Program-made: the position numbers and the translations under genes
Origin: Echinometra lucunter
Lineage: Eukaryota > Echinodermata > Echinoidea > Camarodonta > Echinometridae
DNA length: 64,000 bases
Assembly: GCA_029962745.1 (NCBI GenBank)
Contig: CM057158.1
Location: forward strand, 561,464-625,463
Direction: 5' to 3'
Shown: one piece after another, positions 1 to 13,100 of the stretch
Position numbering within the stretch: position 1 is the stretch's first letter
Layout: each line of letters starts with the position of its first letter
The notes under the pieces: model-generated
What the model was told of the DNA's origin: nothing
Database searches by the model: none
Seen by the model: only the letters and a program-made list of their open reading frames with translations

Positions 1-120
1 CCCATCTTTCTGCCTGCCTCCCTCTCCCTTACCCCTCACTCTCTCCTCCTCACCCTCTCTATCCCCCCTCTCTCTCTCTCTCTCTCCCTACCTACCTAAC
101 TCTCTCTTTCATGTCTAAAT
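1..120. repeat. Pyrimidine-rich low-complexity tract
   Basis: Almost pure C/T with a (CT)n core around 67-87. No coding signal. It is one of many pyrimidine tracts in this window. Confidence 0.8.
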
Positions 121-435
121 CTAAGTTTTCAGTCAATCAGTTTTCTTCTAAACCCATCATTCTAACTTTATATTCCTGTCTTTTGTATCTATATGTTCCT
201 TTCCCCCATAATGGCTTTTCCTTCTCTGAATGTCAAAATAATCTCTCCATCTGAAAACTGAAAGAGATTAGTTTGTATTTGATCTTCAAGTTCAAGACTG
301 AGAGATCTATATGATCTTAAAAAAAAAAAAAAATCTCTCTTTATGTCTCTGTATATCTTTATGCCTCTCACTGATTTTATATCTTACTGACTCTGCCCCC
401 TCCCCTCCCTTTCTGTCTATCTATCTCTACATGTA

Positions 436-613
436 TATGCAGGGGCAGATCTAGGGGGTCAATTCGCTCCCCCCCCCCCTCCCCCGATCTCCCTGGACCC
501 TCTTTTTGAAGCCGAGGACCTTTTTTTCTATTGCTTGTCGCCATATTTTTTGGGTAAAACAGACACCTGAAAAAGTCAATCACCCCCCCCCCCCCCCCCT
601 TTGAAAATTTCTG
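436..613 (-). repeat. GC-rich interspersed repeat, copy 1
   Basis: Read on the minus strand it begins near a GATCCAGAAATTTTCAAA end, runs through a long G tract, then TTTTTCAGGTGTCTGTTTTACCC, and ends near CCCCTAGATCTGCCCCTGC. The same order of blocks (CCAGAAATTTG, then CTTTTTCAGGTGTCTGTTTT, then G/C runs) is present on the plus strand at 25491-25722, so this is a dispersed family. The open frames across it are by-products of the homopolymers. Class unknown; it looks like a non-autonomous DNA element. Confidence 0.6.
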
Positions 614-650
614 GATCAGGTGCTGTTATGCCTCTCACTGATATCTCTTA

Positions 651-661
651 ACCCCCCCCCC

Positions 662-723
<62 letters not shown>
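651..723. repeat. Poly-C then (CT)n microsatellite
   Basis: A run of C at about 652-662 is followed by a nearly uninterrupted (TC)n dinucleotide repeat up to about 722. Confidence 0.9.
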
Positions 724-724
<1 letters not shown>

Positions 725-2549
725 CTCTCCATCTTAAAGTTTATCTATCAATACTTTAGATCAAGAATTGGTATTCATTTCATTTTGTTGTCTTACATTG
801 GAGACCTACCGGGGTGTATAATCTCAATCAAAAACTGTAGTTAATGAGGCAGGAGGATATCTCTATTGCTCTCCAACATACAATTTCCATCAGCAATAAA
901 AGAAATTGCATTAATTACACCACATACCCAATAGACACTTCTAAACAAACATTGCAGTTGCAATCAGCCTTGATAGGTGCAATCAGAAATATTAACATGC
1001 AAAGATCGTTAGTGGCCGTCCATAGAGGGCTGAGTAAATGTTTCAAATCACATTGCTAGATTTATGGACCCAATCAAGGCAAAGGGTTAATTTGATTTCT
1101 TTCTAAGAGACAATTTGCAGATGAACAACATCGGAATACACAATTTGCATCAGTGCATCATGCTCACATGCAGAATGCTGTTTGAAAACTAGATAATAGT
1201 GGTAGCACCCCCCCCCCTTCTCCCCACCCCTCCCAAGGAAAAGGGTCATTGAAAGTTGAAACTTTATCTGTTCTATTAAACATGGTACTACAATAACCTT
1301 GTAGTATTCTTTAAAGTGCACTAAATTTCAACTTTACTCATAAGGGGGCATTTTTCCTAGGTGACTGTAGTATATATACCATTTTTCTTCCATATCCAGC
1401 ACTTTCAATACTAGTCTCAATGAATGTCAGATTTATAAATTATATTGGCAGAAGTCTCTCTTTAATCTTAATTACTCAAAAAGGCTGAAAAGCTAAGAAA
1501 TTCAGGCATTTATTCCCCCTCCCCCTTTTTTTTTTTTCTTTTTCTTGTCATGTCAGTGAACTACCTGGACAGATTTCTTAATAAAAAATATTGTCAACAC
1601 TATATTATTTCACATCATTTTCCCATGGCTATATAAGCAGATGATCAACCTACAATGCTCATAGTTTATCATTTTGTAAAATTAAGTTAAAACCACATGG
1701 TTGTAGTTTTGAATGTATGAGAATATCACAAACAATATACCTCTAATTACTACTATAGCTACTACTACTTTTACTACTACTGCTACAACACTATATATTT
1801 TGATCACAATTTTTAAAGATAATCAGTTTCACTTTATCACACTGATTAACATATAAACCCAGTTCATTCTGATGATCACCCTGCAACAATTGCAGTTTTC
1901 CAACTGGATGAAACCAACCAAAGATTGTCTACAAAACATATTTCATGCTGAAATAATTGCTTCATTCCTTCCTTTTTTTTTCTGCTTGAAGCATCAGCAT
2001 CCTATCCTGAATACAAATTCTACATTTTCAAAATTTCTGATAGTAAATAAATATTACAAAAATAGCCAACCTACACCGACCACCATCACAATCAGCATGA
2101 TCAGCCCATCAATAGTGGTATGGTAGATAAAATTTATTGAATTGTCATGCAAGCATATTTCCCTTACCTCTCCCCTGACCTATCAAGTATGTGTAGGAAA
2201 TTAAGCTCTAAAAGTCATGAAACATCAATATTGGTTTCCAATGAACAGATAGAATTCATTGTCGATTTACACAAACAATATCAGAAAACGGCTGTGTCCA
2301 TGGTATTACAGGTGCATGCATGTCGAGGGGTCGGTCATGAAGCGAACACAGGCCCGTTCTTTCGCAGGCAAAACAGCCCGGCGTGGAGAAGTCATGTCGG
2401 GTCATCCATAGTCTCGTCTGTGACCGCGTCTCGATTCTAAACAATCAAAGTATGGCACGAATATTGACACGACCAACAATTACATGCACAACAAACACAG
2501 GATGAACTTGAAGATGAAGCAAATGTACAATTATTATCCTAAAACTTAC
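724..2549. other. No gene recognised
   Basis: AT-rich sequence with no recognisable exon. A C run lies at 1207-1217 and a poly-T patch near 1527-1540. A minus-strand AG/GT pair at about 2166-2205 could bracket a 40-nt exon (see the candidate first exon at 2550), but nothing confirms it. Confidence 0.5.
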
Positions 2550-2900
2550 CGTAGATTTCGTCTCAATCAGTTGCTTTCAAGCGTCGCTAAAGGTAGAAAG
2601 AAAAGACCGAACTTTTAGACGGTGATAATTATCACAGGATCGCTTGGGGAAAGTAATTAGCAACACTTGGCACGACGTAAGGTTTCGTTCAAAGCAGCGC
2701 TCTGGCGGCCATGCCTGCCCGCCTAGTCAAGCCGAGCGATTAGCGATGGAGCTGACTTCTCGAGGCTTGCTTTTTTGTGGGGTCGAAAAGATTGGAAGAG
2801 AGAATGGTCGTGATAGAAATCACAACATTATTACCGTCAACAGTCAGATTTTGGCAATAGTGGTAGCTTTGTAGCATCAGTTCAGGGCTTGAAGAAATTC
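2550..2900 (-). other. Candidate 5' exon of a gene running left out of the window
   Basis: On the minus strand the sequence AAATCTACG is followed exactly by GTAAGT, a near-consensus donor at 2549-2544. The 300 bases upstream of it (plus 2560-2880) are richer in CpG than the surroundings, as expected for a transcription start region. No convincing ATG-led frame is visible, so it would be untranslated. A second possible minus-strand exon, ending at a GTAAGG donor near 2167, would follow. Only the splice-site strength and composition support this; the rest of the gene would be outside the window. Confidence 0.3.
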
Positions 2901-3565
2901 TTAAATTCTTTCAGTTCGAGGGAACTGTCAAATTGACAGAAGTTCAGTTAGCGTGAATCAACCGATCACTTCGCGTAAAAGAGAGAGAGGAAGAGATAGA
3001 TGTATACGAGATTAGTACAGTACCGGGGAGCGGTGAGCTGAGAGGCAAGTCGGGTTGAGAAAGCATTGTTTTGCTAATTATTTTTTATCGTAAAATGGCA
3101 GGAGCACAATCAATGAGCATGCGTAAAGAGGTGCAAAGTAATCTTCGCTCCTGAGTTTACAAGGCCTCGACCACTCCCCTCTCCTATATGTGAAAAGTTT
3201 TAACTTATAAATTAATAATAAATTGAGGCACTTTTCAATTTGGTTTTGAGTAACTATATTTTACCTATATACTTCTTGGCAAGGCCGCTATCATATCCAA
3301 GGTTTATGGTACCTCCTTGATTTATCATAAGTGGTCAAAGATAGCAGACATAATATTTATGTCACAAGATGTGGTTTTGCAATTACCTGCAAGAAAGTAA
3401 CATACCAACAAAAATGATAGGCCTACAATGTCTATCTGTTGATTTAAAAATCGTGTGCACATGCCTACTTTCAGTTTCAAGTCGCACTATACCACCATCT
3501 TTTATTTTTGGCCATTTTCAAAGTTTTTCCTTAATTTCTTCACCACAAATGCACAGAACAATATA

Positions 3566-3618
3566 TACCCCCTCTCTCTCTCTCTCCATCTATCTATCTA
3601 CCTATCTATATTTATCTA
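3566..3618. repeat. (CT)n and (ATCT)n microsatellite
   Basis: A (CT)8 run is followed by imperfect CTAT/ATCT tetranucleotides. No gene function is visible. Confidence 0.85.
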
Positions 3619-4167
3619 AAAATTCTCACAGTCATCGAGGGTTTACACTAGGCCTACAGCTATACATGCTCCAAATCTGAATTTGTTACATGAAATCAAG
3701 ACATTTAACAATGCTGGTCTTGACCAAGAAAGCATTACTAATCTATGATAATTAGCATGCTGATTAGAACTTTGGAAATCAAATGCATTCTTGTTTGATG
3801 AATAAGTTAATCAATCTGTCAATTTGGGTAAACAAGAGAGCTCAATAAATCGACCCATACGTATAAAGATCTGATGAGTGAGTGGTACATGCTTGGAGAT
3901 TGTGAGATACCACAGGAAAATCTTTAGAATTGTAGTTAGCTAGCAAGATACACGAAGATTTGTTATTATTTGTATGCAGCCTAGAGAAGTGTTGTGCCTA
4001 GACTCGGGATTCGGGTTGAAAAATGGCCTTGTCATTTGACATTCTAGCCTTTTGCATTCGAATGAGACTCTACGAATCTTACACAATGGATTGGTTTTCT
4101 AGGCACACATGAAACCCACGAATAACGGTCTCGGTGATTACTGATTACGCAATCGTTTACCGTTATG

Positions 4168-4182
4168 TCATCACGTGATCAC
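4168..4182 (+). promoter_or_regulatory. Palindromic E-box TCACGTGA upstream of THTPA
   Basis: TCACGTGA at about 4171-4178 is a perfect palindromic E-box of the type bound by bHLH-zip factors. It lies about 620 bases before the THTPA start codon. A second CACGTG lies at 4685-4690, 106 bases before the ATG, inside an imperfect palindrome (CCATTGTACACGTGCAATGG). Motif recognition only. Confidence 0.35.
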
Positions 4183-4795
4183 CGTGACCTGAAATCACAT
4201 GCGGTTTGTTTACTTTTTTACAACCTGCCGCGCCAGCCAGCTAGCCATCTCCAGCTGATCGATCTGAGAGCTTGGACTACTTGGCATCGCGGACTACTTG
4301 CCGGAGGATAGTCAAGTTGATGTAAGATTTTTTTTTTTTTTACTTTGAAATTTTAAGGTCTATTCCTTATATTCTTTTGGTCAGTTTCTTTATTCACATC
4401 TCATTCAAAAACAGTGTGTTACTCATCGTACTGATTGGGGACATAAACTTCATATCATAGACAGAAAACTCTCCCCCCCCCCCCCCCACCTCAAAGTATT
4501 TGGATTCGCCCGCCCAACAGCTGATTTCTCGGAAGTCGACCTGCGCCGCCATTGGGGTCAAGAGGAAGTGACGTTATTTATTCCCACATGTGAGAATGCG
4601 AGATGGCGTGTATACTGTTGATTTTGACCTGCCCTGTAAACGCGCGTAGTATACTGTATACTGTGGAATGTAAACACCATTGTACACGTGCAATGGTGCA
4701 TTGCGACATATCCAGGGCAGGGCAGTGATCAATGACTTTTTGGCGTTATTTTCGAGTGTGCTAAAGCCGTCCATATCCACGACTATAGTAAGAAA

Positions 4796-5435
4796 ATGTC
4801 TCTGGAGTCAGATACGAGCCAAGCAAATACGTCTACCATGTCTAATACTGAAAAGGGAGAGGAAAACCAGTCCAAAATGATCGAGATCGAGAGAAAATTT
4901 CTTGTGACAGGAGACACGGGTAAGAAGATTCTGAATGCCGGTGGAACGTACAATGGTGTGGTGACTTTGTCTGACAGTTACTTTGACACTGAAAATTATT
5001 GTTTAACCAAAAGGGACTTCTGGTTGAGACGACGAAATGATCAGTGGGAACTGAAGATGCCTCCTAAAACTCGAGAAGATAAATCAACATGCACACAGTA
5101 TGAGGAAGTGACAAGCAAAGAGGACATCATTTCTGAGGTGGCAGCCATTTTGTGCAACCCTGCCGATCAAAACAGTGATGATATTGTCAATGGAAACAAT
5201 GAAATTCATGAGAAGAAAGATGTCCAGACCCTGGTTAAAATGTTCAGTCTCAGACCCTTTGCAGAATTTGTTACGAATCGCAAGAACTATCGCATCAATG
5301 ATGAAATTTCAGTAACTGTCGATGAGGCTGACTTTGGATTTCAGGTTGGAGAGATTGAGATGATGGTTCAAAGCAACGATGCAGACATCTTAAATGATGC
5401 TATAGCTAAAATAGATGGAGTCGCACAAAATTTAG
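4796..5435 (+). CDS. THTPA: THTPA coding exon 1 (residues 1-214)
   Basis: This exon holds almost the whole CYTH tunnel domain. It ends at TTTAG followed by GTATGC, with the codon of Gly214 split after its first base (phase 1). If the donor is ignored the frame continues for six residues (MQRVVS) to a stop at 5456-5458, where homology to the family has already ended. That is the reason for placing the exon end at 5435. Confidence 0.9.
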
Positions 5436-7749
5436 GTATGCAGAGAGTAGTATCATGAATAATGGTAGTGTATTTAACATGATTACTTTAGTTGGACATA
5501 GATCAGACTAGACAATTATACTGATAATTGATATGTTGAATTCTGATGAGATCTATACAACTGTTACTGAATGTAATTTATATGTAAATATCACTGTCAA
5601 AAAAATGTGAACTTATAGAAGTGCTCTTTTAATAAATTTGACCTGTCTTGTCAGAAGTCTCATGTACAATGTTTGAAAAATGTGTGATTGTTGTGTCACT
5701 CCATAATCATTAGTACTTGGGACTGCAATGTCAATATGCTTGTGAGGGTCCAGTGTAGATATTAGTAAGGAAGAAAATTGTTAGTAAATTTGAATTTGGA
5801 TTTCCTGGGTGACTCAATATGTAGGTTTCTGAAGTGAAATGAAATTCTCGCTGGTTCATTAAAACTCTCAAACAGTTTTTTTTTTTTTTTCAAGTTTGCG
5901 CATTATAAGAAATTGATCTGTATAACCATCTGGTAAGTTTTACACATTTTATGTGGTCTATGTCATCTGGTGTATATTAGCTTCATGACATTCCTTCTCC
6001 TTTAAACTGTACTTCCCTTATGATTTTTGTTTCTGAAAGAGCCCTCTGTACATGTACTTAACCAAATGAGTATGATTTGAATGGTTTGAGATTGAGTTTA
6101 GTATAACACTTTGTTTTCCATAGACCCTTCTAGTTCTAGCCTGACCTAGAAAGAGTAATCTCAACCTTAGCATAGAATGGATTGAAAGAATTAACCCCCT
6201 GTTCAGACATAAAACGTTTATACCAAAACTCGATAAAGAAATGTCGTATAAGATTGCCATCGTATAGCCTACGGAGCAGTCAGACACACACCCCAACCTC
6301 TCAGAAGAAGCATCGTACAGATGCACATTTTTCTACTGCGCATATTGTCATAGCAAGGTCATATCTCCTTTGACCACTTTCACATTAAGCCCCGCCCAGT
6401 TATACCATTCTATGGTCGCCATACGTTCAGACAAACACCGGCCATGATTCTTTATTGAGTTCCAGTTCAAAACAATGCTCAGACCCTAGTTTCGTTATAC
6501 ATTTCTTTATATGTTGTTTCATTAGCGTTCAGTGCACACAAATCCATCTTATAGCTATACCGTTTCAGTATATAGCTATACCATTTTGGTATAGCCATAC
6601 AACAAATGTTTTGTGTCGGAACACGGGGTTAGAGTGGCGTTGTTCAACTTCTAGTCATAAATATTTAAGGGTAAATATGTTATAAGTTAGCGTGTAGTTG
6701 TTGTGCAAGATTAATTTTCCTGCTTTTCCCCTCATCCTCTTTCCTGAAGATTTTTGGAACCTGAGATAGGGTTAGTATAGGGTTGCCTCCAAACTGTTTT
6801 TGTTCCCTTTATGTATGGAGTATTACACTAACCAATATTGCAAATCATAACTTCACTGATGTGTGTTAGCATACATGTACATGCGTACACCCCATAGTGT
6901 GTCCACAAACCTTTACGATACAGCATATTGCCATTTTATACATTTTCAAATAACAATAGGGAACTGTAAATTGAGTCATTTGAGAATGATAAAAGATTGG
7001 TATTGTGGATGTGTAATTTGTCATGGCTAGCAAGTAGCAAATAGCAGAAAGCTTACCAAACAACTGAAGTTATCTATTGCACAATAATCCATCTGTTTAA
7101 TTTTCTTTCCAATTAGGTATACAGAATCCAATCAAGTGAAACCATACCTGACAGTTATTAAACCATGTCATTGTGATGAATTTTAAGGAGAAAGTTGACT
7201 TCTGATGAAGGTTGAATGTAAATTGCAAGAGAACTCTGTCTTGTTCCTCTTGTATCACTTTGAAAGAATATTATTACCAGAGAAATATCCCCTTGAAAAG
7301 GATTGCTTTTTGAATGCCCTTATATTCAAAATGCAACCGGAAATACATGTAGGTGACAAAATTAGACAAAAGTTAACATTCATGCCACAGTTGGGAGGAC
7401 CTGTCCAATATACCCATTTGGGTGTGGGTACATGAAATTGTTAGGAAGATTTTTAAAATCAATTTTTCATACTGATATTTTTATCTGTACTGCATAATCA
7501 ATCTTTTGTAACTGCTTCCAGTCAATTTCTTTCTTACACAATACAATTTAATGTTATTAACAGACCTCAGTTTTATCTTTAAGCTCTGACCTATTTTCAT
7601 GTACAAAGTAGCTGTTCCCAAAAACATCCATTATTTGCAAACATTTCTGAAATATGCCAGCACATTCCCCTCACTTGTTTGGAAATGGTATTAATGTGCA
7701 GCTCACACTGTCACAGAAATTTAAACAAGTGTGACTCTGCTGTCCCCTC

Positions 7750-7791
<42 letters not shown>

Positions 7792-8531
7792 CCTTCACAC
7801 CACACAATTGCACACATAAATAAAAAGAGCAGGGATTCATACTCGGGGCACAATTTCATTGAAACGGGAGCAAAAGATCCATCAGCCTAGAATAAAAAAT
7901 ACTTTGACATTAACTGTAAACACCTTGATAGTGTATTAACCCATAGCAGTACAGAGCTTTCTTGAGGTCTAAATTAATCATCTTCAATCCTCAAATTGGC
8001 AACACAAATTATTTTTTTTCCATGTTTACATAGCTTGAAAAAAAAAAATATGGATATAACATAAGCCAAAATGAAATATAATTGAAAAAGAATTTAATCA
8101 GAAATTGCCAATTTGAACACAGAAATATAGATTATATATTATTCTCTGCATTGCCAATTTAAAGAGTTTAATGATTAGTTACACTTAAACTGCTCTAATT
8201 CGAGAACGCCACACCATACAGCGATGGGAATGGGCTCAAATTTGTTAGCGCATTTTTCTCTTTCTGCTCATATATGATATGTATTGCCCAACATTCTGGA
8301 CCAACAGATACTGCAAAAGCGTCTCCTAAAGGTGACACTGTACCTCTATGGGTTAAGTGGAATTCAGGGCTGCGTTTCACAAAACCGTGGTAAGTCTAAC
8401 TTCTTGGACATCCCATTGAAACGCGTGTTGTAGAAATAACACGCGTTTCAATGGGATGTCCATGAACTTAGACTTACATGAACAACGGTTTCATGAAACG
8501 CAGCCCAGAATTCACTTTGAATTACTTGCTG

Positions 8532-8576
<45 letters not shown>

Positions 8577-8886
8577 CAATGAACTGTGGTAATTATTATT
8601 TGTCTTACTTTTATGCAAATAATAATTCTAGCTTTAAAAAGAATCTGTAGCCTGGGCATTGTCATCAAAGTTCTAATTTACTGCATAATACATTATGTGA
8701 ACACTTCTAATGGAGACAAGAGCATCACAGTATATGAATGCTGACATGGTAACAATTTACATGTGTTTGTGAACCAACAAAGGTATACATTGTGCAAGAT
8801 ATACTCAAAGGCATGAAGTACATGTACATTACTATGGAAAAGATTGCAGTAGTTCTAATGGAGATTAATTCTTACCACATTCACGG

Positions 8887-8923
<37 letters not shown>

Positions 8924-9006
8924 CATATTGAAAGAAATTTGACAAATGCGAACAATTTTGGCAACTCCCTTGTAAATAATAAACACTGAAAGAAATGAAA
9001 ATGGGA

Positions 9007-9045
<39 letters not shown>

Positions 9046-9270
9046 TACATGCATATACATATTGAAAGAAATGAAAATGGGAGAATGATAATTGTTTAGC
9101 TCTCCAAATGTTCCCCAGAGCTGTCATCCATTTTGAATCAAAAGTTTTAAAAAATGCCTCCGCCAGGAATCGAACCCGGGTCACTGGCTTAGAACGCCAA
9201 TGCCTTAACCACTAGACCACAGTTAGGCATGATGTATGTTTCAGTATACATGCTACTGTATATATATATG

Positions 9271-9310
<40 letters not shown>

Positions 9311-10094
9311 TTGAAATAGTCCACGTATTGGCATAAACAAACAAACAAACCAACAAAAGTCAATGAGAAGAGTTGAATCAATAATGCATTCTTAATTGCT
9401 AATAAGAATATATTTAATCCAAATTTTCGGGAGCCTCCCCCTTCCTCGGGGATAAAGATGATAATGCAATATGTACAGAAATAACCATTTCAATATTAAC
9501 AGACGCAATCTAAGCATGACCATAACAACCACTGTGTATATACAACAGCTTTGGCAGCTCTCGTGGAAATAAATACATGTGAGACAATCGAGAGAATAAT
9601 AGCGTAGCATGAATCAAAGTTACCCAGAGCTGTCCTACCATTTTGGAAATTTTGCAAAGGTTGAAAAAATGTCTCCGCCGGGAATATGTTACCTGATCAC
9701 AAATGTTAATTATTCCAACATATACATGTATACTAAAGCATGCGCTCGGATCCAGCTGAGGTGTGCGGCAGGTCATTGTTCAAAACTCATCTGCCACGAC
9801 AAAGGAATTAATTAGTGAGGGTTGAAGATTTGTCAGTCTGTCGGTTAAGCGAATTTGGAGTCGCTGAAACCACTGGCCCGTCTCCGTGGTCTAGTGGTTA
9901 AGGCATTGGCGTTCATAGCCAAAGGCCCGGGTTCGATTCCCGGCGGAGACATTTTTTCAACCTTTGCAAAATTTCCAAAATGGTAGGACAGCTCTGGGGA
10001 ACTTTGATTCATGCTACGCTATTATTCTCTCGATTGTCTCACATGTATTTATTTCCACGAGAGTTGCCAAAGCTGTTGTATATGTTACCTGATC

Positions 10095-10133
<39 letters not shown>

Positions 10134-13100
10134 CGTGAACAATTTACGTATAAGGGAATCATTTAACGTTACCTTCATATAGTTGCATGCTATGTTCTGT
10201 CAATACAAGGATCTGTCATCATGTAATGCAATATACCATTGCACTTGTATAATGTTTTGCCCTGTTTTGGTGTACACGTAACAAAATCAAAATGTAAGAT
10301 TCAGTTCTAAAGCTGAGATCTTGATTTCTTTCATAATCATTTTTCCCACTTATCTAACAACATCACTTCATGAATTGATTAACTATAGATTAAATGTACA
10401 GTGTGAGTCAATAAAAAAAAAAAGTCATTGCACTCCAAATATCTGAAAAAAACTGCATGATCGACCCTGTTTAGACAAAAAATTGTTCGTATAGCTATAC
10501 CAAAACGATATTGCTATAGTGAAACAGTATAGCTATACAATGGATTTTTGTGTTTATTCTTCATATATCTATATCAAAATGATATCGCTATAGCGAAACA
10601 GTATAGCCATACGATGGATTTTTGTGTCTATTCTTTGTATAGCTATACCAAAACGATATCACTATATAGTGAAACTGTATAGCTATATGATGGATTTTTG
10701 TGTCTGAATGCTGACTAACGAAACAATGTATAAAGAAATGTTGTATAACGAAACTAGGGTCTGAGAATTATTTCGAACTATAACTCGATAAAGAATCGTG
10801 GCCCGTAAAAATAGAATGGTATGACTGGGCAGGGCTTAACATGAGCATGGTCGAAAAATGCACATCTATACAATGTTTCTTCTGGGAAGTCGGGATGTGT
10901 GTCTGAACAGTCTATAGGCTATATCATGACAGTTTTTTTACGACATTTCTTATCGAGTTTTGGTATAAATATTTTGTGTCTGAACAGGGGGTCAATCTTT
11001 ACCCTGGCACAAGATTTGGTTGTGTGGTTTGCCTTGGTTTTGGTTGATGAGTTGTAATTAGTTTTTGTTGATAAGATTTATGCATCATTTTGCACCTGAA
11101 TATAAAATACCATACCGGTAATACTGTCCTGAGGACTTTTGCAAAATCAGCTTCAATTTCACTAGCTTTGTCCATCATCCATTTCAGTGTGCAAACATTA
11201 CAAGGATATATACATGTGTAAACATTACAAGGATATACATGGGTATAACATAATCCAAGTAAGGTTTCTAAAGGCACAGCAATAGGGCATTGAAAGCACC
11301 CTTGAGTTGATGTATTATAAGTCTTATAGACCACTTTATATCTGCCATATTAGCAAATTGTTTTCTTTATGGATATTGAGATATTAAGGTTGGGTTTTCC
11401 TTTTTATTGCCTCACACTGTACAGAAGGTGAAGAAGAGATAGGCCGCAGACTCTTATTATCAATATCCAGACATTGGAATTAACAAAAAGAAGGTTATTA
11501 TGTAAATGTAGTCATAAAAGAAAGTACCTTGATTAATGTTAATCTTTAATATACATTAACACCTCAAAGGGATTTTCCCTATGAATAATTTAGCTCATAA
11601 CCTGTCGGATAGGGAAATTCCCTTCCGGTGGCAAGATTGATCTTTTTGTAACAATATATTCATGATGTTAAGAATTGATACCTGCATAGATTATATACAG
11701 CACATAATGATAAAGCAATGACGTTTGATTTAAAATCTACCCACCAGTGAAGAAAGGAGAATCATTGGCTATGGGTTGACACCATTGCCCATGTGCTTGC
11801 TACTTTGCTAGTGCAACAAAAATCATTTTGAAGAAAAGATTTAAGCTTTAGTTACAGTGAAAAATAATTTGTGAGCTTTCTCATTCGTTTCATATTCATT
11901 AGAAAGAATGTTATTGAGGGAATGCCATGTGAGATGGTTTGCTCTTGAAATGCCCTCATGAATGACAGGAAATAATTGCAACGTTGAGACAAAACATTTA
12001 TGCCACAGTCCCATATACCTATTCCTGTTTCTAGTGCATGTGCTTTCCATTAATTCGAACTGAGTCAATTTCTAATCATTTTGATGATTCTTGCACCTTC
12101 AAGGAGACACCAGCTTTTTGTTTATCACACAATAAACTTTTCCCAAATCACTTGGAGACAGTTCAAATTTCATGACCAGAACTGAAGTTCAGTTTATATT
12201 CAATAAATCCTAGTATTTCTATCCAGTGTAACCTGTCATCTTTACCCAAATGAGAAGTATCTAGAAAAGTATTTAAAAAATAATTGAAATTATTGAAGCC
12301 ATGCACATATCATTCTTTCAGAAGATTTGAGAAAATTCACTTCTGTATTCTATCAATTACAATTACCAGATTTGCTTCTTCAGTGTGACTGGCAGGTCAT
12401 ATGATTTCTTTACATTGCTGATTAAAAAGAAAATAATGATAATGATAATTCTACAGGCCATTGGTCATGAGGATAAATTTGTTTTAGGTATCCCGTCTTT
12501 GAAAGCCTTCTAAACAGCATACATGATCATGTTGGAAGAACTATTATTCTCATTGAAAGACTTATGAATAGATTTTATCTGACGTCTTTGAATTACATGA
12601 TTCTGAGAAAGAAATTGACTTTCCCCCAAACATATGGGTAATTAACATTAAGACTTTCATTTCTGCAAGTAAATTTTCAACCAATCAGGATCTTGTATTT
12701 TGAACTTGCAATGTTTGTAGACAGCTCCTTTCCACATGTAGGCTTTATTCTTATTGCAACTTAAAACAATATTTTACAAATATCATCTTGATCATCTAGT
12801 GTATTCTACTTGGAACATTAGCTGCATGATCTTTTAATGCCTTTTTTATGATCATTTTTCTCCCAGGCATGGAAGACTTTGGTTCATTATCCCTGGCTGG
12901 TTATCTGGATGATGCTATCTTATCTCACATCTCAAACTGCATCTAACATTCTACATATAAAATAAGCATGTAAGTTCTTTTGCATTACCGGTAGGTAAAA
13001 ATAATGATACCCAGTAGTCCATTCTTGTATGGTAGATATCATTTTATGATGTAGTATCCCTTTGCGAGCCAGCCAAAGAACTTTGGATATTATAAGCGCA

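Larger units (their letters stand above)
8889..9308. repeat. Cluster of (TA)n microsatellites
   Basis: Three (TA)n runs at about 8889-8917, 9009-9039 and 9259-9307 surround and interrupt the tail of the tRNA-headed element. A fourth lies at 10101-10131. The tyrosine/isoleucine-rich open frames here are artefacts of the repeat. Confidence 0.9.

Noticed and set aside
5436..5458. Taking the THTPA stop at 5456-5458 as the end of the protein
   Set aside because: Homology ends at Gly214, a GTATGC donor follows, and the missing conserved C-terminus is found in phase at 18565.
7085..7130. Alternative THTPA second exon after the AATTAG acceptor at about 7115
   Set aside because: A good acceptor, but the frame gives only six residues before a stop and no family similarity. 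The 18565 exon matches the family.
8855..9184. YIYI-rich frames
   Set aside because: Artefact of (TA)n runs around a tRNA-headed repeat.
9880..9950. Selenocysteine tRNA, because of the UCA anticodon
   Set aside because: Length 71 nt with a four-base variable region. Eukaryotic tRNA-Sec is about 90 nt with a long variable arm.
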